64,000 nt of DNA from Nitrosomonadales bacterium (GTDB lineage: Bacteria; Pseudomonadota; Gammaproteobacteria; Burkholderiales; Gallionellaceae). The translations under genes were made by a program, and so were the position numbers. The notes under the pieces were generated by a model that was not told where the DNA came from, searched no databases, and saw only the letters and a program-made list of their open reading frames with translations. Below, piece by piece: positions 51,477 to 59,915 of this stretch (positions are counted from its first letter, which is position 1; every line of letters begins with the position of its first letter). The stretch is taken from contig JADJWO010000001.1 in assembly GCA_016716325.1 (NCBI GenBank), positions 1 to 64,000 of the forward strand, read 5' to 3'.

Positions 51477-51513
51477 TCAAGACCAGTGCCTTCAACCGCT
51501 CGGCCACGCTTCC
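51477..51513 (-). pseudogene. Truncated 5' copy of tRNA-Ser
   Basis: The first 37 bases of tRNA-Ser (GGAAGCGTGGCCGAGCGGTT through the anticodon loop) are repeated with one mismatch, then break off exactly in the anticodon region and join unrelated, repeat-like sequence. It lies 100 bases upstream of the complete gene on the same strand. Confidence 0.9.
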
Positions 51514-51564
51514 GGAAGGCGCGCATTCTGAACGAAGAGGGGGTATGTGTCCAGCCCGGAGGCG

Positions 51565-52008
51565 TCAGCCGCGCACGCAATCCGACCAGTTGTTCGGCGT
51601 TTCGTAGAGGCGCACCCGTTCCAGCCGCAGGTTGTTGCCGTAGATGTCCCGGTAGGCCGGGGACAGGATGTCGAACGCGATTTGCGCGAGGTGTTCGGCG
51701 GTCGGCACGACCTCGAGGATGACGGTCTTATGGCCCGGCAGGGTGGCGAGGAAATCGCAGATCGCCGCGTCGCCGCGATACACGAGGAAAGCGTGGTCCC
51801 ACGCGTCCACCAGTTTTTCCTTTGCGATGCGCTTCACGTCGGAGAAGTCCATCACCATGCCCTGTTCGGACACGCCTTCGGTGGTGATCGGGTCGCCGGA
51901 CAGCGTGATCTCGATGGCATAGCGATGCCCGTGCAGGTGTTTGCACTGGCTGCTGTGGTTGGGGATGCGATGTCCGGCATCGAATTCCAGGCGACGGGTG
52001 ATGAGCAT
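51565..52008 (-). CDS. queD: 6-carboxytetrahydropterin synthase
   Basis: A 147-residue QueD of the PTPS family that makes 6-carboxy-tetrahydropterin for queuosine. Zinc ligands are in FDAGHRIPNH and HLHGHRY with the catalytic Cys in SSQCKHLHG; the catalytic Asp/His pair is in AWDHAFLV and VVPTAEHLA, and the substrate Glu in ETPNNW. Length and order are typical. The start is 6 bases from a MITE-like element (52014), which must now lie in its promoter. Confidence 0.95.
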   Translation of the reverse strand: MLITRRLEFDAGHRIPNHSSQCKHLHGHRYAIEITLSGDPITTEGVSEQGMVMDFSDVKRIAKEKLVDAWDHAFLVYRGDAAICDFLATLPGHKTVILEVVPTAEHLAQIAFDILSPAYRDIYGNNLRLERVRLYETPNNWSDCVRG

Positions 52009-52013
52009 ACAGA

Positions 52014-52265
52014 CACTCCAGTAAATTCATTATTCGGGCGCATCGCGGTGTTGCACGGTGCTCGCCCACTGCGGCTATCTAGGGATGCGCTGATCAAGTC
52101 GTCATTCCCGCGAAAGCGGGAATCCAGCTTGTTGATTTAACTGGGTTCCCGCTTTCGCGGGAACGACAAAACCATACTTGTTCAGCGCATCCCTAGTTGA
52201 TATGTCTTGTGTGCTCCGCGCCGTGCGCCTTGCGCTGCATCCCGAATAATGAATTTCCCGGAGTG
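52014..52265. mobile_element. MITE-like element with ~25-bp terminal inverted repeats and a nested insertion
   Basis: CACTCCAGTAAATTCATTAT at the left is matched by the complement of ATAATGAATTTCCCGGAGTG at the right (about 23 of 25 bases including TCGGG). The interior resembles the RNase-gene element (16220-16362). A complete 116-base family B element (52080-52195) with TAGGGATGCGCTGA ends is inserted in its centre. It has no coding capacity and sits between queD and tgpA ends. Confidence 0.85.
52080..52195. repeat. Family B element nested in the 52-kb MITE
   Basis: Flanked by TAGGGATGCGCTGA and its complement TCAGCGCATCCCTA (13-14 bp inverted ends), with two inverted ATTCCCGC/GTTCCCGC cores inside. 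Same form as 1406-1554. Confidence 0.92.
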
Positions 52266-52284
52266 CCCACATTCATTCCCTAGC

Positions 52285-54240
52285 CTATGCGGCGCGGATT
52301 ATACCGCGCCGGATTTTCAACGCGGTGGCGCGTTGCAGGAATTCGTGCCGCGCCTGTTCGTCTTGGGACTTTCCGTAGCGCAGCCCGCTGTAGCGCGCGG
52401 CGAGGTCTGCGATGTCTTCCGCGATGTCCGGCCGTGCCGATGCGATACGCGCGGCATAGTCCTGCGGGCCTTCGTGTGGCGCGCGCGGCAGGCCGGCTTT
52501 TGCCAGTCTGCCGCACAGTTTCAGCCAGGCCGCCTGCACCTCGTCGTGCCGGCGCGTGAACAGGTGGCGCAGCATGAACAGCGCGAACAGCGCGATCGCC
52601 AGGCCGAGGCCGACCGCCAGGTTCATGGCCAGTTTCTGCCAGGTGACCGATTCCATGCCGAGCCGGGTCAGGAAGGCGAACTGGCGTTCGTTGTCGTAGC
52701 CCAGCACCCACTGGTTCCACTGGTTGGCGAGCGTGTCCCAGTTCATGCGCAGCTTGAGCAGCCATTGCGGCGGGTTGCGCGCCATGAAGGGCAATGCGGC
52801 GTTGTCCGCGACCGCCGAAGAGAGCCCCCGCTGGATGCGCCCGGGGGCGATGGCGGCGGTCGGGTCGTGGCGCACCCAGCCGCGTTCGCCCAGCCATACT
52901 TCGGCCCAGGCATGCGCATCCGATTGGCGCAGGATGTGGTAGTCGCCCAGTTCGTTGTATTCGCTGCCCTGGTAGCCGGTGACCACGCGCGCCGGGATGC
53001 CGGCCGCGCGCATCAGGAACACGAAACTGCCCGCATAGTGTTCGCAGAACCCCTGCCGGGTGCGGAACAGGAAATCGTCCACGCTGTTGGCGCCGAGCAA
53101 CGGCGGTTCCAGCGTGTATTCGTAGCCGCCGCGGTTGAAGTGGGCCAATGCGGCGCGCACGATGGCGGCATCGTCTTGCGGGAACTGCTCACGCCAGCTT
53201 TTCGCAAGCAGGCGCGACTCCGGATTCAGCCCGCGCGGTAGTGCAAGGGCGCGCTTTATCTGTTGCGGCGGCTCGTCGGGATTGGCGCGATAGCTCAGGA
53301 GGGAACTGGCCCGATAGCGGATACGCGCATTCACCGGTTTGTGGCTCAACGACTGAAAGTCGGGCGCGAGAAGGGACGGGATGGAGAGCCTGTCCGGCAT
53401 GTCCAGCGCGAACAGCCAGTGCTTGTTGTGCGGTTCCAGCGTGACGGTATAGCTCGCCGGCGAACCCGTGTCTGCCAGCGTGGGCGCGCGCAAGGTCGCA
53501 TTCCGGCCACGCGTCCAGGTAGTGCCGTCGAAGTCCCACAGCACCGGGCCGCGCCAGTACATCTGCTCGCGCGGCGGCACCGGGCCGTCGAAGGTCACAC
53601 GGAACGCGACGGCGTCCGACAGGGATAGTTTGCTCAGGCTGCCCGGCGACATGGTGTCGGACAGCCCGCTACTGGCATAGGCGTCCTGCGGCAATCCCCA
53701 CAGCGGTCCCTGCACGCGCGGGAACAGCACGAACAGGATCAGCGTCAGCGGGATGGCCTGCAGCAGCAGGGTGGAGGCGACGCGCAGACGCGGCCCCAGC
53801 GCGATGTCCGGCGCATGCAGGTGTACCCAGCTGGTCAGGATGACGACCAGCGTGGCGAGCATGTACAGCGCGGTGGGGATGCTCTGCGAGTAGAAGAAGT
53901 TGGTGATGATGATGAAGCAGGCGAGATAGACCAGTGCCACCGCATCGCGCGCCGTGCGCAGTTCCATCAGCTTGAGCGTGGCGAGCAGCATCAGCAGCGT
54001 GACGCCGACCTCGCGTCCGAACAGCGTGTGGAAATCGATGGCGATGCCACCCGTGCAGGCAAGGGTGATCGTCAGCAGCAGCCAGCGTTTCGGCAGCGGG
54101 TTGCCGCTCCAGGCCAGATAGCCGCGCCACGCCAGCAGGCTGGCGCACAGCGCCGTGACCCACGGCGGCAGGTGTTCGGCATGCGGCGCGATGACCATCA
54201 GGATGGACAGCAACAGCCCGTAGGTCGACATCCTGTTCAT
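52285..54240 (-). CDS. Transglutaminase-like TgpA family membrane protein
   Basis: A 651-residue protein with about seven membrane spans in the first 190 residues, a periplasmic transglutaminase-like domain, and a C-terminal span (MNLAVGLGLAIALFALFMLRHL). The catalytic triad is seen as Cys in RQGFCEHYAGSFVFLMRAAGIPARVV, His in SDAHAWAEVW and Asp in WVRHDPTAAI. DUF3488/DUF4129 domains are usual here. TgpA is essential in Pseudomonas but its reaction is unsettled. Start at ATG 54240 is chosen; the frame continues open through the family B element (54247-54372) to ATG 54408. Confidence 0.9.
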   Translation of the reverse strand: MNRMSTYGLLLSILMVIAPHAEHLPPWVTALCASLLAWRGYLAWSGNPLPKRWLLLTITLACTGGIAIDFHTLFGREVGVTLLMLLATLKLMELRTARDAVALVYLACFIIITNFFYSQSIPTALYMLATLVVILTSWVHLHAPDIALGPRLRVASTLLLQAIPLTLILFVLFPRVQGPLWGLPQDAYASSGLSDTMSPGSLSKLSLSDAVAFRVTFDGPVPPREQMYWRGPVLWDFDGTTWTRGRNATLRAPTLADTGSPASYTVTLEPHNKHWLFALDMPDRLSIPSLLAPDFQSLSHKPVNARIRYRASSLLSYRANPDEPPQQIKRALALPRGLNPESRLLAKSWREQFPQDDAAIVRAALAHFNRGGYEYTLEPPLLGANSVDDFLFRTRQGFCEHYAGSFVFLMRAAGIPARVVTGYQGSEYNELGDYHILRQSDAHAWAEVWLGERGWVRHDPTAAIAPGRIQRGLSSAVADNAALPFMARNPPQWLLKLRMNWDTLANQWNQWVLGYDNERQFAFLTRLGMESVTWQKLAMNLAVGLGLAIALFALFMLRHLFTRRHDEVQAAWLKLCGRLAKAGLPRAPHEGPQDYAARIASARPDIAEDIADLAARYSGLRYGKSQDEQARHEFLQRATALKIRRGIIRAA

Positions 54241-54246
54241 TGGTTT

Positions 54247-54372
54247 GTCATTCCCGCGTAGGCGGGAATCCAGATGGTAGAACAAGCCCCCCGCGTAGCG
54301 GGACAAATCAAACAATTGCCGGCCTTGCCGGAATTTGTTTTCTTGCTGGATTCCCGCCTGCGCGGGAATGAC
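54247..54372. repeat. Family B pair between the DUF58 and tgpA genes
   Basis: ATTCCCGCGTAGGCGGGAAT and its inverse enclose about 70 bases including CCCCGCGTAGCGGGAC. It separates genes whose ends appear once to have touched, since AAACCAAATGAAC and AAACCAATGAAC lie on the two sides. Confidence 0.9.
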
Positions 54373-54394
54373 GGAAATAACATGGCGTAGCGGT

Positions 54395-55351
54395 TCATTT
54401 GGTTTCAATCACTCCGAACAGCGCGATGCGGCCCAGGCATGCATCCCGGTGGGCGAAGCCGTTGTTGGCGGGCAATTCGCCGTCAGGCAGGCGCAGTCCG
54501 TAGCGCAGTCCCTGCGCCTCGGCATCCAGCACCCAGCGGGTCATGCGCGCCAGCCGGTTCTCGATGTCGGCATCCGGCGCGTCGGCGAGGTCCAGCCATA
54601 ATTCCTCGCCGAGTTGCGTGGAGAACTGCTTCACCTGCAATCCCTGCTCGCGCGCATAGGCTTTCCACGCGATGCGCGGCAGGGCATCGCCCGGCACATA
54701 GTTGCGCAGCCCGGAAAAATCGTCGTCGCCCGCGACGGTGCGCTTGCCCGCGCCGTCCGGCGAGTTGCCCGGCGGTAGCGGCGCGTCGGACAGCGGTCTG
54801 GGATAGACCAGGCAGCGCGTGTCGAAATGCAGGTACGACCAGGCATGGAACAGGCCGAGCGGGAATTCGGTATACAGCGTCAGTCGCCCGGCCTGCAGCC
54901 AGCCGCGCCGCGTCGCGGGCAGCGGGAGGGCCACCTCGCGATCTTCGCCGGCAGGGACGTCGAAGCCGGTCGTCGTGCCACCGGCGTGGCGCAGGCACAA
55001 CTGGTGGCGCGCCAGCGTGCCGGGATTATGGAAATGCAGGATGAAATGCGCGGTCCCGCCGCAGAATACGGGTTCGGCACGCCCGGCGCGCACTTCCAGA
55101 TGCGCCAGGTTGCGGAAGGCGTGCAGCATGGACAGGACCGCCACCATCGCCAGCAGGAAGGTCAGCACGTAACCGAGGCTGAGGTTGTAGTTGATGTCGC
55201 CGAGCAGCATCAACACCAGCACGAAACCGAGCGCCAGTCCCTGCCGGGTGGGCAGGATGAAGATGCGGCGCTGCGTGAGCAGGATGGCGCCGTGCTCGAC
55301 CCTGGGACGGAACAGCCAGGTGTTGAAGCGTTGTCGGAGCGCGGCCAGCAT
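54395..55351 (-). CDS. DUF58 domain protein
   Basis: A 318-residue protein with two membrane spans near the N-terminus (GLALGFVLVLMLLGDINYNLSL, YVLTFLLAMVAVLSMLHAF) and the DUF58 core: FSGLRNYVPGDALPRIAWKAYARE, the family signature, then LWLDLADAPDADIE. DUF58 proteins act with MoxR ATPases and TgpA. ATG 55351 is preferred; a TTG at 55360 is possible. The MoxR gene ends at 55363, so they are coupled. Confidence 0.9.
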   Translation of the reverse strand: MLAALRQRFNTWLFRPRVEHGAILLTQRRIFILPTRQGLALGFVLVLMLLGDINYNLSLGYVLTFLLAMVAVLSMLHAFRNLAHLEVRAGRAEPVFCGGTAHFILHFHNPGTLARHQLCLRHAGGTTTGFDVPAGEDREVALPLPATRRGWLQAGRLTLYTEFPLGLFHAWSYLHFDTRCLVYPRPLSDAPLPPGNSPDGAGKRTVAGDDDFSGLRNYVPGDALPRIAWKAYAREQGLQVKQFSTQLGEELWLDLADAPDADIENRLARMTRWVLDAEAQGLRYGLRLPDGELPANNGFAHRDACLGRIALFGVIETK

Positions 55352-55362
55352 GGTCGGCAAAC

Positions 55363-56280
55363 CTAGGGGATCGCCACCGCCCCGATCAGTTCGCGCGCCA
55401 GCGTGTCGCTGTCATGTTGCCGGTGCTCGCCGACCGGTTGCAGGCGATGGCTGACCACGCCGGGCAGGATCGCCTGCACGTCTTCCGGAACGACCGCGTC
55501 GCGTTCGTCCAGCAGCGCCCAGGCACGTGCCGCCGCCAGCAGGGCGAGTCCGGCGCGCGGCGACAGGCCGTGCGTATAGCGCGCCGTCTCGCGCGTGTGA
55601 CGCAGGATGGCCTGCGCATAATCGAGCAGCGCGGGCGAAACGAATATCCCGCGCACGCGTTTCTGCAAATCCAGTAGTTCCGCGCTTTCCATTTGCGGGG
55701 TGAGGTTGGCGATGATCTCGCGCCGGTCCACGCCGGACAGCAGGCCACGCTCGGCATGGGCGTCGGGATAGCCCATCTGGATGCGCATCAGAAAACGGTC
55801 GAGTTGCGATTCCGGCAGCGGGAAGGTGCCGACCTGGTGGGACGGGTTCTGCGTCGCGATGACGAAGAACGGCGCCGGCAGCGCGCGCGTCACGCCCTCG
55901 ATGGTCACCTGGTGTTCTTCCATCGCTTCCAGCAACGCGCTCTGCGCCTTGGGTGTGGCGCGGTTCACCTCGTCTGCCAGGATCATCTGCGCGAAGATCG
56001 GGCCGGCATGGAATTCGAACTTGCCCGCGTCGCGCTGGAACACCGACGAACCGAGGATGTCGGCGGGCAGCAGGTCGCTGGTGAACTGGATGCGCTGGAA
56101 CTGCAACCCGAGCGTGCGCGCCAGCACATGGGCCAGCGTGGTCTTGCCGACGCCCGGCAGGTCCTCGATCAGCAGGTGCCCGCGCGCCAGCAGGCAGACC
56201 AGCGCGAAGCGGATCTGCTGCGGCTTGCCGAGGATGGCGCTCTCGACCTGGCGGATGGCGGTGTGCAGAGCTTGGGTCAT
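55363..56280 (-). CDS. MoxR-family AAA+ ATPase
   Basis: A 305-residue ATPase with Walker A LPGVGKTTLAH, Walker B ILADEVNRA, sensor 1 FVIATQNP and ARF residues SQLDRFLMRI (arginine finger region), plus VVPEDVQAILPGVVSHR in the lid. MoxR ATPases serve as chaperones in maturation of protein complexes. The MoxR-DUF58-TgpA order is common in proteobacteria. Frame is intact and the length normal. Confidence 0.93.
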   Translation of the reverse strand: MTQALHTAIRQVESAILGKPQQIRFALVCLLARGHLLIEDLPGVGKTTLAHVLARTLGLQFQRIQFTSDLLPADILGSSVFQRDAGKFEFHAGPIFAQMILADEVNRATPKAQSALLEAMEEHQVTIEGVTRALPAPFFVIATQNPSHQVGTFPLPESQLDRFLMRIQMGYPDAHAERGLLSGVDRREIIANLTPQMESAELLDLQKRVRGIFVSPALLDYAQAILRHTRETARYTHGLSPRAGLALLAAARAWALLDERDAVVPEDVQAILPGVVSHRLQPVGEHRQHDSDTLARELIGAVAIP

Positions 56281-56291
56281 GGTTCCTTTCT

Positions 56292-56367
56292 GGGGGAGTG
56301 GGAAGTAGGAAGTGGGAGGTAGGAAGTGCAGGTTTTCCCACTATCCACTTACCACTCACCACTTCCC
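56292..56367. repeat. Family G repeat (GGGAAGTAGGAAGTGGG type)
   Basis: Left arm GTGGGAAGTAGGAAGTGGGA and right arm ACTTACCACTCACCACTTCC are approximately inverted. It fills the spacer before the MoxR gene start; no gene. Confidence 0.7.
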
Positions 56368-56373
56368 GGTTTG

Positions 56374-56742
56374 TTAAATCAATATCGCCGCAACCACTCT
56401 GCGACCCTCGGCTACCAGTATATTGTAGGTGCGGCATGCGGCGGGCGTGTCCATGCACTCCACGCCGATGCGCGCGTCGGTCAGCGCGCGGTACAGGCGC
56501 GGGTGCGGGAAGCGTTGCCGGGCGCCGGTGCCGAGCAGTACCACGTCGGGATCGTACGCAAGGAGGCAGGCGAAATGTGCCTCGTCCAGATCGTCGAAGC
56601 TGCGGGCCTCCCAGTCGCTGTGCACGGCATCCGCGAGCACCACCACGCTGCTGCCGAAGCGCTCGCCGTTGACCATGACATGGTCGTCGCCGTGTGCGGT
56701 GAACAGTTTGGTGTCGCCCGGATCGGCGAGATATAGTTTCAC
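56374..56742 (-). CDS. Mth938/NDUFAF3-like (DUF498) protein
   Basis: A 122-residue protein of the Mth938-like fold: VMVNGERFGSSVVVLADAVHSDW, then PDVVLLGTGARQRFPHPRLYRAL and GVECMDTPAACRTYNILVAEGRRVVAAIL, the order of the family. Members are related to complex I assembly factor NDUFAF3, but the bacterial function is unproven. It is divergent from alaA across a 125-base spacer. Confidence 0.88.
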   Translation of the reverse strand: MKLYLADPGDTKLFTAHGDDHVMVNGERFGSSVVVLADAVHSDWEARSFDDLDEAHFACLLAYDPDVVLLGTGARQRFPHPRLYRALTDARIGVECMDTPAACRTYNILVAEGRRVVAAILI

Positions 56743-56768
56743 GGGCTTGCTCCTTGGCCGTATGGCAT

Positions 56769-56797
56769 TTGCCGCAGGGGGGCTGCGCGGGTAAAAT
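56769..56797 (+). promoter_or_regulatory. Sigma70-type promoter of alaA
   Basis: TTGCCG (56769-56774) and TAAAAT (56792-56797), 17 bases apart, 70 bases before the alaA ATG. Confidence 0.6.
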
Positions 56798-56867
56798 CGC
56801 GCCCTTCGCTGCTCTGTGCCGATTCTATCATTCCGGCCCCGGACGGCATTTCAAATAATTTGGGCGT

Positions 56868-58103
56868 ATGACTGTGAAACCACTCTTAAAATCCACCAAG
56901 CTTGCCAACGTGTGCTACGACATCCGCGGCCCGGTGATGGAACGCGCCAAGCAGATGGAAGAGGAAGGGCAGCGCATCGTCAAGCTGAACATCGGCAACC
57001 TCGCGCCGTTCGGCTTCGAAGCGCCCGAGGAGATCCAGCAGGATGTGATCCTCAACCTGCCGAATGCGTCCGGCTATTCCGATTCCAAGGGCATGTTCGC
57101 GGCGCGCAAGGCGGTGATGCATTACTGCCAGTCGAAGAAGATCAAGGGCGTCGGACTGGAGGACATCTACATCGGCAACGGTGCGTCCGAACTGATCGTG
57201 ATGGCGATGCAGGGCCTGCTCAACACCGGCGACGAAGTGCTGGTGCCGACACCGGACTATCCGTTGTGGACGGCCGCGGTGACGCTGGCCGGCGGTACGT
57301 CGCGCCATTACCTGTGCGACGAGGCCAACGAGTGGAATCCCGATCTCGAGGATATGCGCAGCAAGATCACCGACAGGACGCGCGCCATCGTCGTCATCAA
57401 CCCGAACAATCCGACCGGTGCGCTGTATTCGGACGACATCCTGAAAGAGATCATCGCGATCGCGCGCGAGCACCATCTGGTGATCTTCGCCGACGAGATC
57501 TACGACAAGATGCTCTACGACGGCGCGAAGCACACGTCCATCGCCTCGCTGGCGGAAGACGTGCTGTTCGTCACGCTGAACGGCCTGTCCAAGAACTACC
57601 GTGCCTGTGGCTACCGTTCCGGCTGGATGGTGCTATCCGGTGAGAAGAAGCACGCGCAGGACTACATCAACGGCCTGACGATACTGGCGTCGATGCGGTT
57701 GTGCTCCAACGTGCCGGGTCAGTTCGCGATCCAGACCGCGCTGGGCGGCTACCAGAGCATCGACGACCTGGTCGCGCCGGGCGGGCGCCTGGCCAAGCAG
57801 CGCGATCTCGCCTACCAGATGCTGACCGCGCTTCCCGGCGTGACCTGCATTAAACCGAAGGCGGCGCTGTACCTGTTCCCGCGTTTCGATCCCAAGGTCT
57901 ATCCGATCGAGGACGACCAGCAGTTCATTCTGGAGTTGCTGGAAGAGGAGAAGGTGCTGGTGGTGCAGGGAAGCGGTTTCAACTGGGTCCATCCGGACCA
58001 TATCCGCATCGTGTTCCTGCCGATCGAGGACGACCTGACCGATGCCTTCGGGCGGCTTGCGCGGTTCCTCGAGAACTATCGCAAACGTCACGGCACGAAT
58101 TAA
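56868..58103 (+). CDS. alaA: Alanine transaminase (class I/II aminotransferase)
   Basis: A 411-residue PLP enzyme closely resembling AlaA/YfbQ, which makes alanine from pyruvate and glutamate. Motifs: NIGNLAPFGFEAPEEI, NPNNPTGALYS, DEIYDKMLYDG and the PLP lysine in GLSKNYRACGYRSGW, followed by the Arg of FNWVHPDHIRIVFLP. In beta- and gammaproteobacteria it is often just upstream of hom and thrC, as here. A family B repeat fills the spacer to hom. Confidence 0.93.
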   Translation: MTVKPLLKSTKLANVCYDIRGPVMERAKQMEEEGQRIVKLNIGNLAPFGFEAPEEIQQDVILNLPNASGYSDSKGMFAARKAVMHYCQSKKIKGVGLEDIYIGNGASELIVMAMQGLLNTGDEVLVPTPDYPLWTAAVTLAGGTSRHYLCDEANEWNPDLEDMRSKITDRTRAIVVINPNNPTGALYSDDILKEIIAIAREHHLVIFADEIYDKMLYDGAKHTSIASLAEDVLFVTLNGLSKNYRACGYRSGWMVLSGEKKHAQDYINGLTILASMRLCSNVPGQFAIQTALGGYQSIDDLVAPGGRLAKQRDLAYQMLTALPGVTCIKPKAALYLFPRFDPKVYPIEDDQQFILELLEEEKVLVVQGSGFNWVHPDHIRIVFLPIEDDLTDAFGRLARFLENYRKRHGTN

Positions 58104-58109
58104 TACAAT

Positions 58110-58260
58110 GTCATTCCCGCGCAAAGGGGTAAACAGGCAAGCGGCGTAGTGGCTGCTCGCAAAGCGGGAATCCAGTAATTGGATTTGGCCCCGCGTAGCG
58201 GGACAAAAAACAGAAGCATTTTGAAATGAATCGCCGGATTCCCGCTTTCGCGGGAATGAC
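58110..58260. repeat. Family B pair with GGGGTAAACAGGC-type interior
   Basis: Two inverted cores around a 100-base interior with CGCAAAGGGGTAAACAGGCA and GCCCCGCGTAGCGGGAC; same interior type as 1406-1554. Confidence 0.88.
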
Positions 58261-58285
58261 GGCACAAGTGAAAAGGTAATCGTCA

Positions 58286-59605
58286 ATGAGCATCAAACCA
58301 ATCAACGTAGGACTCCTCGGTATCGGCACGGTGGGTGGCGGTACGTTCACCGTGCTGCAACGCAACGCGGAAGAGATCGCGCGCCGCGCAGGCCGTCCGA
58401 TCCGCATCACCGTGGTGGCGGACAAGAATGTCGAACTGGCGAAAAAAACCACCGGCGGAGCCTGCCGCGTCACCGACGACGCGTTCTCCGTGGTGGCCGA
58501 CCCGGAAGTGGACATCGTCATCGAACTGATCGGCGGCTACGGCGTGGCGAAGGAGCTGGTACTGAAGGCCATCGCCAACGGCAAGCATGTGGTCACCGCC
58601 AACAAGGCGCTGCTGGCGACACACGGCAACGAGATCTTCCAGGCCGCGCAGGACAAGGGCGTGATGGTCGCGTTCGAGGCGGCGATCGCCGGCGGCATCC
58701 CGATCGTCAAGGCGGTGCGCGAAGGTCTGACCGCGAACCGCATCGAGTGGATCGCCGGCATCATCAACGGCACCACCAACTTCATCCTGTCAGAGATGCG
58801 CGACAAGGGACTGGATTTCGACACCGTGCTGAAAGAAGCGCAACGTCTGGGTTACGCCGAAGCCGACCCGACCTTCGACATCGAGGGCGTGGATGCGGCG
58901 CACAAGATCACTCTGCTCGCGTCGCTGGCATTCGGCATCCCGGTGCAATTCGACAAGGCGCACATCGAAGGCATCTCAAAACTGGACGCGGCGGACATCC
59001 GCTATGCCGAACAGCTGGGCTACCGCATCAAGCTGCTGGGCATCACCAAGCGCACCGACGAGGGCATCGAACTGCGCGTGCATCCGACCCTGATCCCGTC
59101 CAAGCGCCTGATCGCCAATGTGGAAGGCGCAATGAACGCGGTGCTGGTGCAGGGCGACGCGGTGGGCGCGACGCTGTATTACGGCAAGGGAGCGGGCGCC
59201 GAGCCGACCGCCAGCGCGGTGATCGCCGATCTGGTGGACGTGACGCGCATGCATACCGCCGACCCGCAGAACCGCGTGCCGCACTTGGCGTTCCAGCCCA
59301 ACCGGATGGCCGACATCCGGGTGTTGCCGATGGACGAGGTGCGGTCCAGCTACTACCTGCGCCTGCGCGTACTGGACAAGTCCGGCGTGCTGGCCGACAT
59401 CACGCGCATCCTCGCCGATGAGCAGATCTCCATCGAAGCGGTACTGCAGAAGGAACCGGCGGAAGGCGAGGAACAGACCGACCTGATCATGCTCACCCAC
59501 CAGACGCGCGAGAAGCGCATCAATGCCGCGATCAAGAAGATCGAAGCGTTGGGCGTGGTGGCGGGCAATGTGACCAGGCTGAGGATGGAAGAGTTGGGAA
59601 AGTGA
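58286..59605 (+). CDS. hom: Homoserine dehydrogenase
   Basis: A 439-residue enzyme reducing aspartate semialdehyde to homoserine. NAD(P)-binding VGLLGIGTVGGGTF, the catalytic region AGIINGTTNFILSEMRDKG with the Lys/Asp pair (AHKITLLASLAFG), and a C-terminal ACT domain (SSYYLRLRVLDKSGVLADITRIL) that usually provides feedback control by threonine. Length typical for the monofunctional form. Followed by thrC after a repeat-filled spacer. Confidence 0.97.
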   Translation: MSIKPINVGLLGIGTVGGGTFTVLQRNAEEIARRAGRPIRITVVADKNVELAKKTTGGACRVTDDAFSVVADPEVDIVIELIGGYGVAKELVLKAIANGKHVVTANKALLATHGNEIFQAAQDKGVMVAFEAAIAGGIPIVKAVREGLTANRIEWIAGIINGTTNFILSEMRDKGLDFDTVLKEAQRLGYAEADPTFDIEGVDAAHKITLLASLAFGIPVQFDKAHIEGISKLDAADIRYAEQLGYRIKLLGITKRTDEGIELRVHPTLIPSKRLIANVEGAMNAVLVQGDAVGATLYYGKGAGAEPTASAVIADLVDVTRMHTADPQNRVPHLAFQPNRMADIRVLPMDEVRSSYYLRLRVLDKSGVLADITRILADEQISIEAVLQKEPAEGEEQTDLIMLTHQTREKRINAAIKKIEALGVVAGNVTRLRMEELGK

Positions 59606-59612
59606 TTAAACT

Positions 59613-59699
59613 CCCCTCGCCCGCAAGCGGGAGAGGGGCTGGGGGAGAGGGCGTGGAAATTCTACCCTCTCCCTGACCCTCTCCCTGCAAGGGAGAGGG
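59613..59699. repeat. Family A double element in the hom-thrC spacer
   Basis: CCCCTCGCCCGC-AAGC-GGGAGAGGGG, then CCCTCTCCCTGCAAGGGAGAGGG-like palindrome. The remaining spacer to 59915 shows no gene. Confidence 0.9.
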
Positions 59700-59915
59700 A
59701 ACTGATGAACCCGTAGGGTGCAATAAGCGAAGCGCATTGCACCGGATGTGCTGGAAGAATATGAAAAAATGCTGGCTGCCTCAAGAAATGATTTTTGCGG
59801 GATGACGCGCAAGGAGCCGCACAGCGAATGACGAGGCATATCGCATTGATAGACGAGGAATAAGCGAGCACGCGACACAGCGATTCGCCCGCAAAAGCCA
59901 TTTATTGAGGTATCC

